A stretch of DNA of 18,300 nucleotides from T1Sed10-7 sp041685505. Lineage in GTDB: Bacteria > Actinomycetota > Nitriliruptoria > Nitriliruptorales > Nitriliruptoraceae. The first letter of the stretch is position 1; every line of letters begins with the position of its first letter. The stretch lies in contig JAWLFQ010000045.1 in assembly GCA_041685505.1 (NCBI GenBank), positions 1 through 18,300 on the forward strand. Reading direction: 5' to 3'. Shown one piece after another: positions 1 to 6,275 of the stretch. The notes below the pieces were generated by a model, which had not been told where the DNA came from, searched no databases, and saw only the letters and a list, made by a program, of their open reading frames with translations. The translations under genes and the position numbers were made by a program.

Positions 1-174
1 GGACTCCTCACGCAGCAGCTGCTCCGTGGTCGCGTACATCTTGAGCAGCGCCGGTGCGTGGGCCATCTCGGCGAAGATGTTGATGACCTTGCCGACCTGT
101 GCGCCGAGCGCGTCGAGCGTCTCCTGGCTCTCGGTCGGGGCATCGGCGACGGTGTGGACGGGAACTCGTGGCAC
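1..174 (-). CDS. Carboxymuconolactone decarboxylase (AhpD-like) family protein, N-terminal part
   Basis: The gene runs off the left edge, so only 58 codons are visible. It starts at a GTG (174-172) preceded by AGGAG four to five bases upstream (179-184). The peptide opens VPRVPVHTVADAP and continues with a helix containing GKVINIFAEMAHAPALL, which matches the usual N-terminus of the carboxymuconolactone decarboxylase/AhpD-like fold (arginine-proline-valine start, then an xNIxxEMAHxP helix). The catalytic CxxC-H region of AhpD-type members would lie further downstream, outside the window, so peroxidase-linked and decarboxylase roles cannot be told apart. It is divergent from the flavoprotein-fold gene at 315, with 140 bp between starts. 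The family call rests on recognition of the N-terminus only. Confidence 0.66.
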   Translation of the reverse strand, partial: MPRVPVHTVADAPTESQETLDALGAQVGKVINIFAEMAHAPALLKMYATTEQLLREES

Positions 175-314
175 GGTGACTCCTGCGTCATGGTGGTTGC
201 GGTGACAACGAGGCAACCGGCACCGCCGCCGATCCCTTCCACCGGGGCCGACTGGGGGCCGCCACCGGCGCCCGGGCGCGAGTAGCGTGGGTCGGCGAAC
301 ACATAGGAGCGCTC

Positions 315-725
315 ATGGACCTCGAGGCGGCGCGCGACTTCCTCGGCGAGCACCATCACGCGGTGCTGCACACCTATCGCCAGGACGGCGGACCGCAGCT
401 GTCACCGGTGGTGGTGGCGGCCGACGGTGACGGGCGGGCGATCGTCTCGACCCGCGAGACCTCGGTCAAGGTCACCAACCTCGAGCGCGATCCACGGGCC
501 TCGCTGTGCGTCTTCACCGACGCCTTCTTCGGACCGTGGATCCGTGTCGACGGGACGACCGAGGTGGTGCACCTGCCCGCAGCCCTCGAACCGCTCGTCG
601 ACTACTACCGCAGGGTCGCCGGAGAACACGAGGAGTGGGACACCTACCGCCAGGCCATGCGTGACGAGCGGCGGGTGCTCCTGCGCATCACGCTGACCGC
701 CGCCGGCCCCGACGTCGCCGGCTGA
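315..725 (+). CDS. PPOX-class F420-dependent/pyridoxamine-phosphate-oxidase-like flavoprotein-fold protein
   Basis: This is a 136-residue protein with ATG at 315 and AGGAG at 305-309. The N-terminal helix MDLEAARDFLGEHH is followed by a split beta-barrel with PQLSPVVV (residues 27-34) and KVTNLERDPRASL (52-64), the usual signature of the small PPOX/F420-dependent oxidoreductases. The C-terminal helix with VDYYRRVAGEHEEW and the closing DERRVLLRITL strand also fit. Length is normal for the family (about 130-145), so it appears complete. Members bind FMN or the deazaflavin F420 and reduce or oxidise small molecules in the cytosol; the sequence alone does not identify the cofactor or substrate. 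It converges on the membrane-protein gene that ends at 785. Confidence 0.85.
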   Translation: MDLEAARDFLGEHHHAVLHTYRQDGGPQLSPVVVAADGDGRAIVSTRETSVKVTNLERDPRASLCVFTDAFFGPWIRVDGTTEVVHLPAALEPLVDYYRRVAGEHEEWDTYRQAMRDERRVLLRITLTAAGPDVAG

Positions 726-732
726 GGCCGCG

Positions 733-769
733 GTCGCGGCGCGACGGGTGAGCGCCCGCCCGCCGCGTC
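733..769. terminator. Possible bidirectional terminator hairpin between convergent genes
   Basis: The 59 bp between two convergent stop codons holds an inverted repeat: CGCGGCG (735-741) pairs with CGCCGCG (761-767), and a nested CGGG/CCCG stem (745-748 with 755-758) fills the loop. There is no T-tract, which is common for GC-rich actinobacterial terminators but also weakens the call. Position between convergent stops is the main support. Confidence 0.33.
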
Positions 770-784
770 GATGGCCATGCCTGG

Positions 785-1306
785 TCAGATGATCGCGGCG
801 TAGACGAGGGCGACCACCACGCCGAACAGGACGTGGCCCAGCACGAGCCCGACGGGGGTCATCGGGCCGTAGTTCTTGGCGAAGATGCCCGGCTCCACGA
901 GGGTGGCCTGGCCAGCGGTGATCGTCAGCACGTCGCCCTCCGACCGGGTGGTGGCCGTCGGGGCGGTCATGCGTGGGTGGACCGAGCCCATCATCGCCAT
1001 CGCCAGGCCGGCGACGATGCCGTGCCCGAGCCCGATGAGGGCGCCGGTCAGCACGCTGGCATCCCCGAGGAGGGTGAACAGGGCGGTGTAGCCGATGCCG
1101 AACACGATCGTGCCCATCATCACCACGTGCGTGAGGACACCGATCCGGTTGGCCGTGCCGACGTCGTCGGTGACCATCGTTCCCTGGATCAGGGTCATGG
1201 AGGGCATGTCGGTCACGCCCATGGCGGTTGTGGCCCGCATCATCGCGGACATCGCGATCGTGCCGGCGAGGCCGGCCAGGAGGGCGGCGAGGAGGTTGAA
1301 GGTCAT
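785..1306 (-). CDS. Hypothetical four-helix integral membrane protein
   Basis: I chose the ATG at 1306-1304, preceded by GGAG about eight bases upstream, giving 173 residues. The longer open frame back to 1408 adds an arginine- and proline-rich leader with no ribosome site. Four hydrophobic segments are visible, at about residues 5-24, 57-80, 84-107 and 150-172. Between helices 3 and 4 is a polar loop with a VLTITAGQATLVEPG stretch that looks beta-like. Helix 1 contains GLAGTIAMSAMM and helix 3 GLGHGIVAGLAMAMMG, both glycine- and methionine-rich. I do not recognise the family and assign no function. The frame is intact, which contrasts with the broken genes that follow on its right. Confidence 0.72.
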   Translation of the reverse strand: MTFNLLAALLAGLAGTIAMSAMMRATTAMGVTDMPSMTLIQGTMVTDDVGTANRIGVLTHVVMMGTIVFGIGYTALFTLLGDASVLTGALIGLGHGIVAGLAMAMMGSVHPRMTAPTATTRSEGDVLTITAGQATLVEPGIFAKNYGPMTPVGLVLGHVLFGVVVALVYAAII

Positions 1307-1759
1307 GGTGTGTGCTCCGCTTCGGTGAGGTGATCGGGCGCACGGTGGCTGACGGTTCGGTGGGGTGCCGCAACTGCCGCACGGGTGCGTGTGCACCGAC
1401 CGGCCCACCTACCGGGGCAACCGTCGATCTTCTGCCGGGCTTCCACCAGCACCGGCGCCGCGCGGGCGTTCGCCCACCGGATCAGCTCCGCCGCGCGTCC
1501 GTGCGGATCGCCAGCTCGGCGAGGTGGCCTCCGGCCGAAGAGTTGCGGTGAGCCCACCGCCCTCGCCCTCGGGCGGATGCCGGCGCGGCCGGTGGCCGGG
1601 TGCTCTCGAGCATCGGCAGGCGAGCCCCACGGCGTTGGTCGACAGGGTGTCGAGGAACGCCGTGGAGCGATGCTGTGACGCCGTGGAGCGATGCTGTGAC
1701 GCCGCGGAGCGATGCTGTGACGCCGCGGTGCGGGGGCCGCCGGTGGCCGTTCGCCCGAG
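1307..1759. other. 453-bp stretch without a recognisable gene
   Basis: No frame on either strand gives a protein I recognise. Open frames exist because of high GC, but they are proline/arginine-rich and inconsistent. One short minus-strand stretch (about 1427-1500) reads AELIRWANARAAPVLVEARQ, and an adjoining one in another frame reads GGHLAELAIRTDARR. Both look helix-like and could be remnants of a lost minus-strand gene, but I cannot name it. The right half holds the 21-bp tandem repeat. Confidence 0.5.
1659..1728. repeat. 21-bp tandem repeat, three full copies plus a partial copy
   Basis: Copies at 1659-1679, 1680-1700 and 1701-1721 share a 21-base unit beginning GCC[G/T-rich]GGAGCGATGCTGTGAC. 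Copy 3 differs from copies 1 and 2 only by a T-to-C change, and a seven-base partial copy follows (1722-1728). The period is a multiple of three, so each frame encodes a heptapeptide repeat, but no supported gene covers it. There are no spacers, so it is not a CRISPR. Confidence 0.9.
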
Positions 1760-2223
1760 GCGGGGCGGGGAGCGTTCCAGGACCTCGACCTGATCGCGGC
1801 CTTCGCGGACGTCGCCCACCTCGAGTTCCCCGATGAGGTCCAGATCCTGCCTGCCGCCGACGAGGCGGTGGCCTCCGAGCCGACGGGTCGGGTCGCCGAG
1901 CGTGCCGTCGCGCCACCGGCCGATGTCCTGGCGCAGGCTGCCGCGCTGCTCCGGGAGGTCGAGCGTCCCCTGTTCGTCCTCGGTGCGGGGCCCGGGACGG
2001 CGTCGAAGGGAGCGTCTCCCTGGCGGAGGACCTCGGTACGCCGATGGTGACCACCTTCAAGGCCAAGGGGCTCATCGGCGACGCCCACGAGCTGGTGGGT
2101 GGCGTGCTCGGACGCTGCGGCACCCCGATCGCGTCGTGGTTCGTGAACGAGCCCGACCTGATCGTGGCCTGGGGCGCCTCCTTCTCCAACCACACCGGCA
2201 TCGCGCCCGACACACCGATCGTG
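1760..2223 (+). pseudogene. Remnant of a thiamine-pyrophosphate-dependent enzyme (acetolactate synthase/pyruvate oxidase-like)
   Basis: The remnant begins mid-protein with GAFQDLDLIAAFADVA (from 1769), then jumps in frame to AHLEFPDEVQILP (about 1815). Functional relatives have around 40 residues between these segments, the end of the N-terminal pyrimidine-binding domain. It continues into the central domain with PPADVLAQAAALLREVERPLF and VLGAGP, where a one-base shift in a GGGGCCCGGG run (about 1990-2000) moves the reading frame. The next frame gives SVSLAEDLGTP, VTTFKAKGLIGD and IVAWGASFSNHTG, a normal central domain of this superfamily. It stops abruptly at about 2223, so the start, most of the N-domain and the entire TPP-binding C-domain are missing. 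It reads in frame straight into the next remnant. It cannot encode a working enzyme as assembled. Confidence 0.74.
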
Positions 2224-2558
2224 CAGGACGCGCTGGTGCCGACGCGCCGCAGCTGGCACCTGCTGGCCGCCCACGTGGTCGCCGAGGAGGAGCGCTTCCG
2301 GCGGGTCGGCCACCCCGGTCTGGAGCCGACCCCGCAGGGCTTCTGGACCCCGGCCGACGAGCCGGTCGGGGTGGAGGTCGTCCTCGATCACCTCCTCGTC
2401 CGGACCGGACCTCGTCCGACGATCCGCGGTGGAACGATCCCGTCCTGCGAGGAGCGCGCATCACCGCCGGGGCACTCGTCGCCGACGCCGACCCCGACGC
2501 CGCGCTGCTCACCTGGTTCCGCCAGCGCCGGGATGCGCTGCTCCACCCGCCGGCCTGA
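2221..2558 (+). pseudogene. Internally deleted conserved actinobacterial hypothetical protein
   Basis: The left part (2221-2405) reads VPTRRSWHLLAAHVVAEEER, then GLEPTPQGFWTP and VVLDHLLVR. This resembles the N-terminus of a widespread actinobacterial family of about 200-250 residues with a helix of the form RxxLHxxAExVL and a GxxRLxxTPGGFxTP strand. The right part (about 2409-2558) is in another frame and reads DPRWNDPV, then ADADPDAALLTWFRQRRDALL and stop, resembling the same family's C-terminus (FWNAPFG, then a VxAFFxEGR helix). Over 100 central residues appear to be missing, with a frame change at about 2400-2415. The family has no established function that I know. Recognition is from memory of the family pattern, so confidence is moderate. 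Confidence 0.55.
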
Positions 2559-2576
2559 GGCTGCCGGCGACCGCGG

Positions 2577-2738
2577 TCAGCCCTCGAGGTGCTGGCGCAG
2601 ACCCTCGAGCCCGGCGCCGAGTGCCGCGTCCATCTGGCCCACGGCCTCGGCCGGCTCCACATCGGTCGAGGAGATGACGAGCGAGCTGTCCCCGGGCGCC
2701 AGCACGTCGATCGTGGTGTGGTGGCGGATGCTGGCCAC
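2577..2738 (-). CDS. SRPBCC (polyketide cyclase-like) family protein, internally shortened to 53 residues
   Basis: A short frame starts at GTG 2738-2736, with AGGAG at 2745-2749 in good position, and ends at TCA 2577. The first residues, VASIRHHTTIDVLAP, match the N-terminal beta strand of SRPBCC proteins. The rest, SLVISSTDVEPAEAVGQMDA followed by an amphipathic helix GLEGLRQHLEG, matches their last strand and long C-terminal helix. A normal member has about 140 residues, so some 80-90 residues forming the curved sheet and pocket are absent, yet the frame is kept. The apparent junction lies near 2685-2702. It is either a deletion derivative or an assembly error; a functional ligand-binding fold is not possible. 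It is divergent from the MFS remnant to the right. Confidence 0.6.
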   Translation of the reverse strand: MASIRHHTTIDVLAPGDSSLVISSTDVEPAEAVGQMDAALGAGLEGLRQHLEG

Positions 2739-3056
2739 AGGTGTCTCCTGGTTGGGGGGTGTGTCGCGGGTGGGGCAACCCGCCGGGCTCGCCCCTGCTT
2801 CCGCACGCTTCCGGCTGCGGGCCGGGATCCTCCGCGGACGCTGCTACAGCTGACCGTCGCCGTGCTCCTGGCCATGAGCACCTGGCTGTCCGCTGCAGCG
2901 GTCGTCCCGCAGCTGCGCGAGGTCTGGGACCTGCGACCGAGCGCGGCTTCGCGCGTGGCACGATCACCGGCGCACATACGGGCGGCTCGGCGCTGCCGGA
3001 GCCGATCCGTGCCGGCGGCGCGGTGGACTGGCGCACGGTCGTCGCTGCGACCTCGG

Positions 3057-3155
3057 TGACCACCGTGCTCGGGGGCGGACTCGTGCTGCGGGTCCGCGAT
3101 GGCACCTTCCCCTTCCCCGTGGCCCGGTGCGATCCCCGGGCGGCCCTGCGCGTCC
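3057..3155 (+). repeat. 99-bp sequence repeated across assembly gap 1 (left copy)
   Basis: These 99 bases are identical to 3256-3354, immediately after the N run. Identity ends exactly at the N boundary on this side and begins exactly at the N boundary on the other, as expected when two contigs sharing a k-mer overlap are scaffolded without merging. It is not a biological repeat. Confidence 0.93.
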
Positions 3156-3255
3156 NNNNNNNNNNNNNNNNNNNNNNNNNNNNNNNNNNNNNNNNNNNNN
3201 NNNNNNNNNNNNNNNNNNNNNNNNNNNNNNNNNNNNNNNNNNNNNNNNNNNNNNN
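3156..3255. other. Assembly gap of 100 N
   Basis: Exactly 100 undetermined bases, a conventional placeholder length for an unknown gap. The 99-bp copies on each side suggest that the true gap may be zero or negative in length. Confidence 0.97.
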
Positions 3256-3354
3256 TGACCACCGTGCTCGGGGGCGGACTCGTGCTGCGGGTCCGCGATG
3301 GCACCTTCCCCTTCCCCGTGGCCCGGTGCGATCCCCGGGCGGCCCTGCGCGTCC
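3256..3354 (+). repeat. 99-bp sequence repeated across assembly gap 1 (right copy)
   Basis: Identical to 3057-3155. Both copies encode the same MFS segment (LRVRDGTFPFPVARCDPR), so a single copy is enough for the protein. Confidence 0.93.
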
Positions 3355-3504
3355 TCGGCGGTCACATCGCAGCTCGCGTTCGGATCCGTGCTCGGCATCG
3401 CCGCGTTGCGGGCACTCGAGCACTGCGAAGCGCGTCCCGCCCCTGCACCCCGCATCAGCACCTGAGCCGATCGACGGCCGAGAGCAGCCGCGCCACGAGG
3501 TGGT

Positions 3505-4062
3505 TCAGCCGCCAGCCTCGGAACCGGACGGCACCGCGAGTTCGACGGTGGCCCCACCCCAACCGTGGGTCCGGTCGCGTCCCTCCACCGTGATCCGCGT
3601 CACGTCGGCGGGGATCTCCAGTTCGGTCAGCGACCGTGTGAAGGGCTGCTCGTTGGCATGGTCGTGCGCCAGCTCACGTACCCCCAGCACCGTCCCGTCC
3701 TCGGCCACGGCCCGGAACGCGTCCGCGTAGCGTTCGGGGGTGTCGTAGGGAGACGACAGCGTGGCGCTCAACCGCCAGGTCCCGTCGGTCGGCTCGAGCT
3801 CCGCGTCCACGACATCGGGGTAGCGCTGTTCCTCGGCCTCCTCGGCCTCCCCGGCCTCCTCGGCGTCCTCGGCCTGCCCCGACGCCCCGACTTCGGCGTC
3901 CGTGGCGTCCTCGGCATCCGCCTCGGTGTCGGCCCCGGGCTGTGCGTCCTCGCCGCTGTCGGGTGGGTCGCCGGGTGTGCAGGCGCCCAGCAGCAGTGCC
4001 GTGAGCGCGGCAACCGCCACAGGCGTCTGTCCGCCACCTCGGTGGCAGCGTCCTCGGGCCAT
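3505..4062 (-). CDS. Lipoprotein with acidic linker and a conserved C-terminal domain of unknown function
   Basis: I chose ATG 4062-4060, with AGAAGG upstream, because it gives a 185-residue protein with a proper lipoprotein signal: basic N-region, hydrophobic VAVAALTALLLGAC, and a lipobox cysteine at residue 28. A low-complexity linker rich in Asp, Glu and Ala follows (about residues 33-77). The C-terminal domain (about 78-180) opens YPDVVDAELEPTDGTWRLSA and contains SSPYDTPERYADAFR, LAHDHANEQPFTRS and RDRTHGWGG. I recognise these as a small conserved extracytoplasmic domain found in other bacteria, but its function is not established. The protein is probably anchored to the outer face of the membrane, with the acidic linker holding the domain away from it. 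It is divergent from tal-pgi. The frame is intact. Confidence 0.83.
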   Translation of the reverse strand: MARGRCHRGGGQTPVAVAALTALLLGACTPGDPPDSGEDAQPGADTEADAEDATDAEVGASGQAEDAEEAGEAEEAEEQRYPDVVDAELEPTDGTWRLSATLSSPYDTPERYADAFRAVAEDGTVLGVRELAHDHANEQPFTRSLTELEIPADVTRITVEGRDRTHGWGGATVELAVPSGSEAGG

Positions 4063-4154
4063 CCCTGTGCCTTCTGCTCGGGCCTCGACCGTAGCGACGC
4101 ACCCCGACGGGCGGGTGCGATGGAAGCTGGGGGGCGGCCCACAGGTTGCGCAGA

Positions 4155-4178
4155 GGTGGGACGGGCACCGTCCCCACC
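4155..4178. promoter_or_regulatory. Inverted repeat in the divergent promoter region upstream of tal-pgi
   Basis: GGTGGGACGG (4155-4164), a three-base loop and CCGTCCCCACC (4168-4178) form an inverted repeat with one bulged C. It lies 52 bp before the tal-pgi start and about 93 bp before the lipoprotein start, the only non-coding interval serving both divergent genes. It could be an operator or a leader hairpin. No convincing -10/-35 pair is visible. Confidence 0.35.
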
Positions 4179-4229
4179 CGGGACCGTGCACACGCGGTGA
4201 CCGCCGATGTGATCGCAAGGAGCACATCG

Positions 4230-6173
4230 ATGGGAGCTCTCCAGGACCTCGGCGTCGCCGGTCAGAGCGTCTGGTACGACAACATCCGCCGGGCGCTGCT
4301 CGACAGCGGTGAGCTCGCGAGCTACCTCGACCGCTACGCCGTGACCGGGGTCACGTCGAACCCGACGATCTTCGAGCAGGCCATCGCCGGCCGTGGGGAC
4401 TACGACCAGGCGATCGCCGCGGCGGTCAGCGACGGGTTGGACGACGCCGAGGCGGTGTTCTGGAGCCTGGCGATCCGCGACATCCGCGACGCCGCCGAGT
4501 TGCTGGCGCCGGTCCACGAACGGACGCAGGGCCGTGACGGCTTCGTCTCACTGGAGCTCCCGCCGCGCCTCGCCCACGACACCGACGGCTCGATCCAGAT
4601 GGCGCTCGAGCTCGCCCGCCGCGTCGATCGGTCCAACCTGATGGTCAAGGTGCCGGGCACGCCGGCAGGGATGGGCGCGATCGAGGAGCTGATCGCCCGC
4701 GGTATCAACGTCAACGTGACGTTGCTGTTCTCGCTGGCGCAGTGGTCGGACACCGCCGAGGCCTACCTCCGTGGTCTCGAGCGCCGCCGGGATGCGGGTC
4801 AGGACCTCGCTGTGGCCTCGGTGGCCTCCTTCTTCGTCAGCCGGATCGACGCAGCGGCCAACCAGGAGCTCCCCGAGCAGCTGCACAACCGCCTGGCCGT
4901 CGCCAACGCCCAGCTCGCCTACGCCGCCTACCGCGACCTGCTCGACAGCGAGCGGTGGCAGCAGCTGGCGGCAGCGGGGGCACAGCCCCAGCGTCTGCTG
5001 TGGGCCAGCACCTCTGCCAAGGACCCCCGCCTCGACGACGGTTTCTCCGTCCGGGCGCTGGCTGCCGACGGCACGGTGAACACCATGGCGGAGCACACGA
5101 TGCTGGCCTTCGACCGCGACGGGTCGGTGACCGGGACCCTCGGTCGCGACACCGCCGAGGCGCGCTTGGCACCGATCGCCACCGAGGTCGCCGACGCGAC
5201 GGCTTACCTGCAGCGTCGCGAGGTGGTCGCACGGCTGTGGGAACGGGACCACACCGCCTGGCGGGACGACCCCACCGAGGTGGCGGACCGGCTCGGGTGG
5301 TTTACCCCGCCCGCGGAGCTGGCCGAGGAGGCCGGGGAGCTCGCACGCGTCACCGAGCAGGCGCGCGCCGACGGGCTGACCCACGTCGTGGTGCTCGGCA
5401 TGGGTGGCTCGAGGCTGTTCCCGCTGGTGGTGGCGCGCACCCACGCGGACGTCGACCGGGGGCTCGAGCTGCACGTCCTCGACTCCATCGATCCACAGGC
5501 GATCGCACGGGAAGCCGCCCTGCTCCCACCGGAACGCACCCTGGTGGTCGCCTCCTCGAAGTCGGGGACGACCACAGAGACCCGCACACTGCTGGAGTGG
5601 TTCTGGCAGCGCCACCCCGATCCCGCCAACTTCGCGGTCATCAGCGACCCCGGCACCCCGCTGGCCGAGCTCGGCCGCGAGCGTGGGTTCCGGCAGGTCT
5701 TCGCCGACCGGGCCGACATCGGCGGTCGCTACTCCGCGTTGTCCCACTTCGGTCTGGTGCCCGCGGCCCTGGCCGGGGCGGACGTCGCGGGTCTGCTGCG
5801 GCGCGCCGGGTGGATGGTGTCGTCCTGCGCCGACCGCGTCCCCGCTGACGGCCACCCCGGGCTGGAGCTGGCCGGCATCCTGGCGGGAGCGGTCAGGGCG
5901 GGCCGTGACAAGCTGACCCTGCTCGTGGACCCGATGCTGGACGGGTTCGGGATGTGGCTCGAGCAGCTGGTGGCCCAGTCCACCGGCAAGCACGGCACCG
6001 GCCTCCTGCAGGTGGTCGGCGACGACCCCGACGAGCTGGCCATCCCCGGAGAGCGCTGCAGCTTCGGCGCGCGCAAGCGGGCGCAGGCGGCCGGTGATCT
6101 GGCGGCGCTGCGCGACCGGGGACGCCGGGCCGTACGGGTCTCCCTCGCTGAGCTGCGCGGCCTGGGAGGCTGA
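4230..6173 (+). CDS. tal-pgi: Bifunctional transaldolase/glucose-6-phosphate isomerase, with an apparent internal deletion in the isomerase half
   Basis: The start is ATG 4230 with AAGGAG at 4217-4222. Residues 1-320 are transaldolase: WYDNIRRALL, GVTSNPTIFEQAI, and NLMVKVPGTPAG with the Schiff-base lysine K140, then INVNVTLLFS, LWASTSAKDP and GTVNTM. Residues 330-600 are phosphoglucose isomerase: LWERDHTAW, VVLGMGGS (386-394), the sugar-phosphate loop SSKSGTTTE (442-450), IGGRYSALSHFGLVP and AQSTGKHGTG. The last 45 residues (AIPGERCSFGARKRAQAAGDL onward) match the usual end of these fusions. Fusions are normally about 930-950 residues; this one has 647. About 250-280 residues, including the HKGGP-type active-site segment, are missing in frame near residue 600 (about 6020-6045), and the inter-domain linker (about 310-325) may also be short. 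Transaldolase activity is plausible, but isomerase activity is doubtful as assembled. It heads the pentose phosphate cluster. Confidence 0.87.
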   Translation: MGALQDLGVAGQSVWYDNIRRALLDSGELASYLDRYAVTGVTSNPTIFEQAIAGRGDYDQAIAAAVSDGLDDAEAVFWSLAIRDIRDAAELLAPVHERTQGRDGFVSLELPPRLAHDTDGSIQMALELARRVDRSNLMVKVPGTPAGMGAIEELIARGINVNVTLLFSLAQWSDTAEAYLRGLERRRDAGQDLAVASVASFFVSRIDAAANQELPEQLHNRLAVANAQLAYAAYRDLLDSERWQQLAAAGAQPQRLLWASTSAKDPRLDDGFSVRALAADGTVNTMAEHTMLAFDRDGSVTGTLGRDTAEARLAPIATEVADATAYLQRREVVARLWERDHTAWRDDPTEVADRLGWFTPPAELAEEAGELARVTEQARADGLTHVVVLGMGGSRLFPLVVARTHADVDRGLELHVLDSIDPQAIAREAALLPPERTLVVASSKSGTTTETRTLLEWFWQRHPDPANFAVISDPGTPLAELGRERGFRQVFADRADIGGRYSALSHFGLVPAALAGADVAGLLRRAGWMVSSCADRVPADGHPGLELAGILAGAVRAGRDKLTLLVDPMLDGFGMWLEQLVAQSTGKHGTGLLQVVGDDPDELAIPGERCSFGARKRAQAAGDLAALRDRGRRAVRVSLAELRGLGG

Positions 6174-6230
6174 CCGCCATGAGCCCACGTCCTGCGCCGG
6201 GATCACCGCATCCCCACCCCTGGTCCCCGG

Positions 6231-6248
6231 CGCATCCGAACGGATGCG
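6231..6248. promoter_or_regulatory. 8+8 bp inverted repeat upstream of gnd (possible operator)
   Basis: CGCATCCG, spacer AA, CGGATGCG: perfect eight-base arms. It sits in the 102-bp gap between tal-pgi and gnd, the longest non-coding interval inside the cluster, and 27 bp before the gnd start. A two-base loop cannot form a good RNA hairpin, so a dimeric DNA-binding protein site is more likely than a terminator. Confidence 0.42.
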
Positions 6249-6275
6249 ACACCCCTCGACCACAAGGAGCACCGC

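Larger units (their letters stand above)
2832..3465 (+). pseudogene. Remnant of an MFS transporter, interrupted by deletions and a gap
   Basis: The first piece (about 2838-2930) gives transmembrane helix 1 of a YbfB/CynX-like or nitrate-type MFS protein: LLQLTVAVLLAMSTWLSAAA, then VVPQLREVW. A second piece in another frame (from about 2940) gives GFARGTITGA, then GGSALPEP and VDWRTVVAATS, then GTFPFPVARCDPRAALRV. Relatives have about 30 residues with a YPPG motif inside this stretch. After the gap a third frame gives VTSQLAFGSVLGIAALRALE and stops at 3463-3465, the usual last helix. So the order is N-terminus, middle, C-terminus with at least three losses (near 2935, 2975 and 3350). Collapsing the gap with its 99-bp duplicate keeps the middle piece in one frame. 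No in-frame start is visible upstream. Confidence 0.68.

Noticed and set aside
1307..1408. A longer N-terminus for the 785-1306 membrane protein
   Set aside because: There is no ribosome site for the upstream start, and the added segment is His/Pro/Arg-rich; ATG 1306 has GGAG at good spacing.
1659..1728. CRISPR-like array
   Set aside because: The 21-bp units are directly adjacent, with no spacers and no cas genes in view.
1482..2213. A 243-codon minus-strand gene across the tandem repeat and TPP remnant
   Set aside because: The plus-strand TPP-enzyme motifs explain the right half; the rest is Arg/Pro-rich with no motif.
3057..3354. Direct repeats flanking a mobile element
   Set aside because: The 99-bp copies are bounded exactly by the N run, occur at both gaps with the same length, and encode ordinary gene interior.
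4230..6173. A fused system with novel isomerase chemistry
   Set aside because: The in-frame loss of the isomerase middle fits the window-wide deletion pattern better than a new enzyme type.
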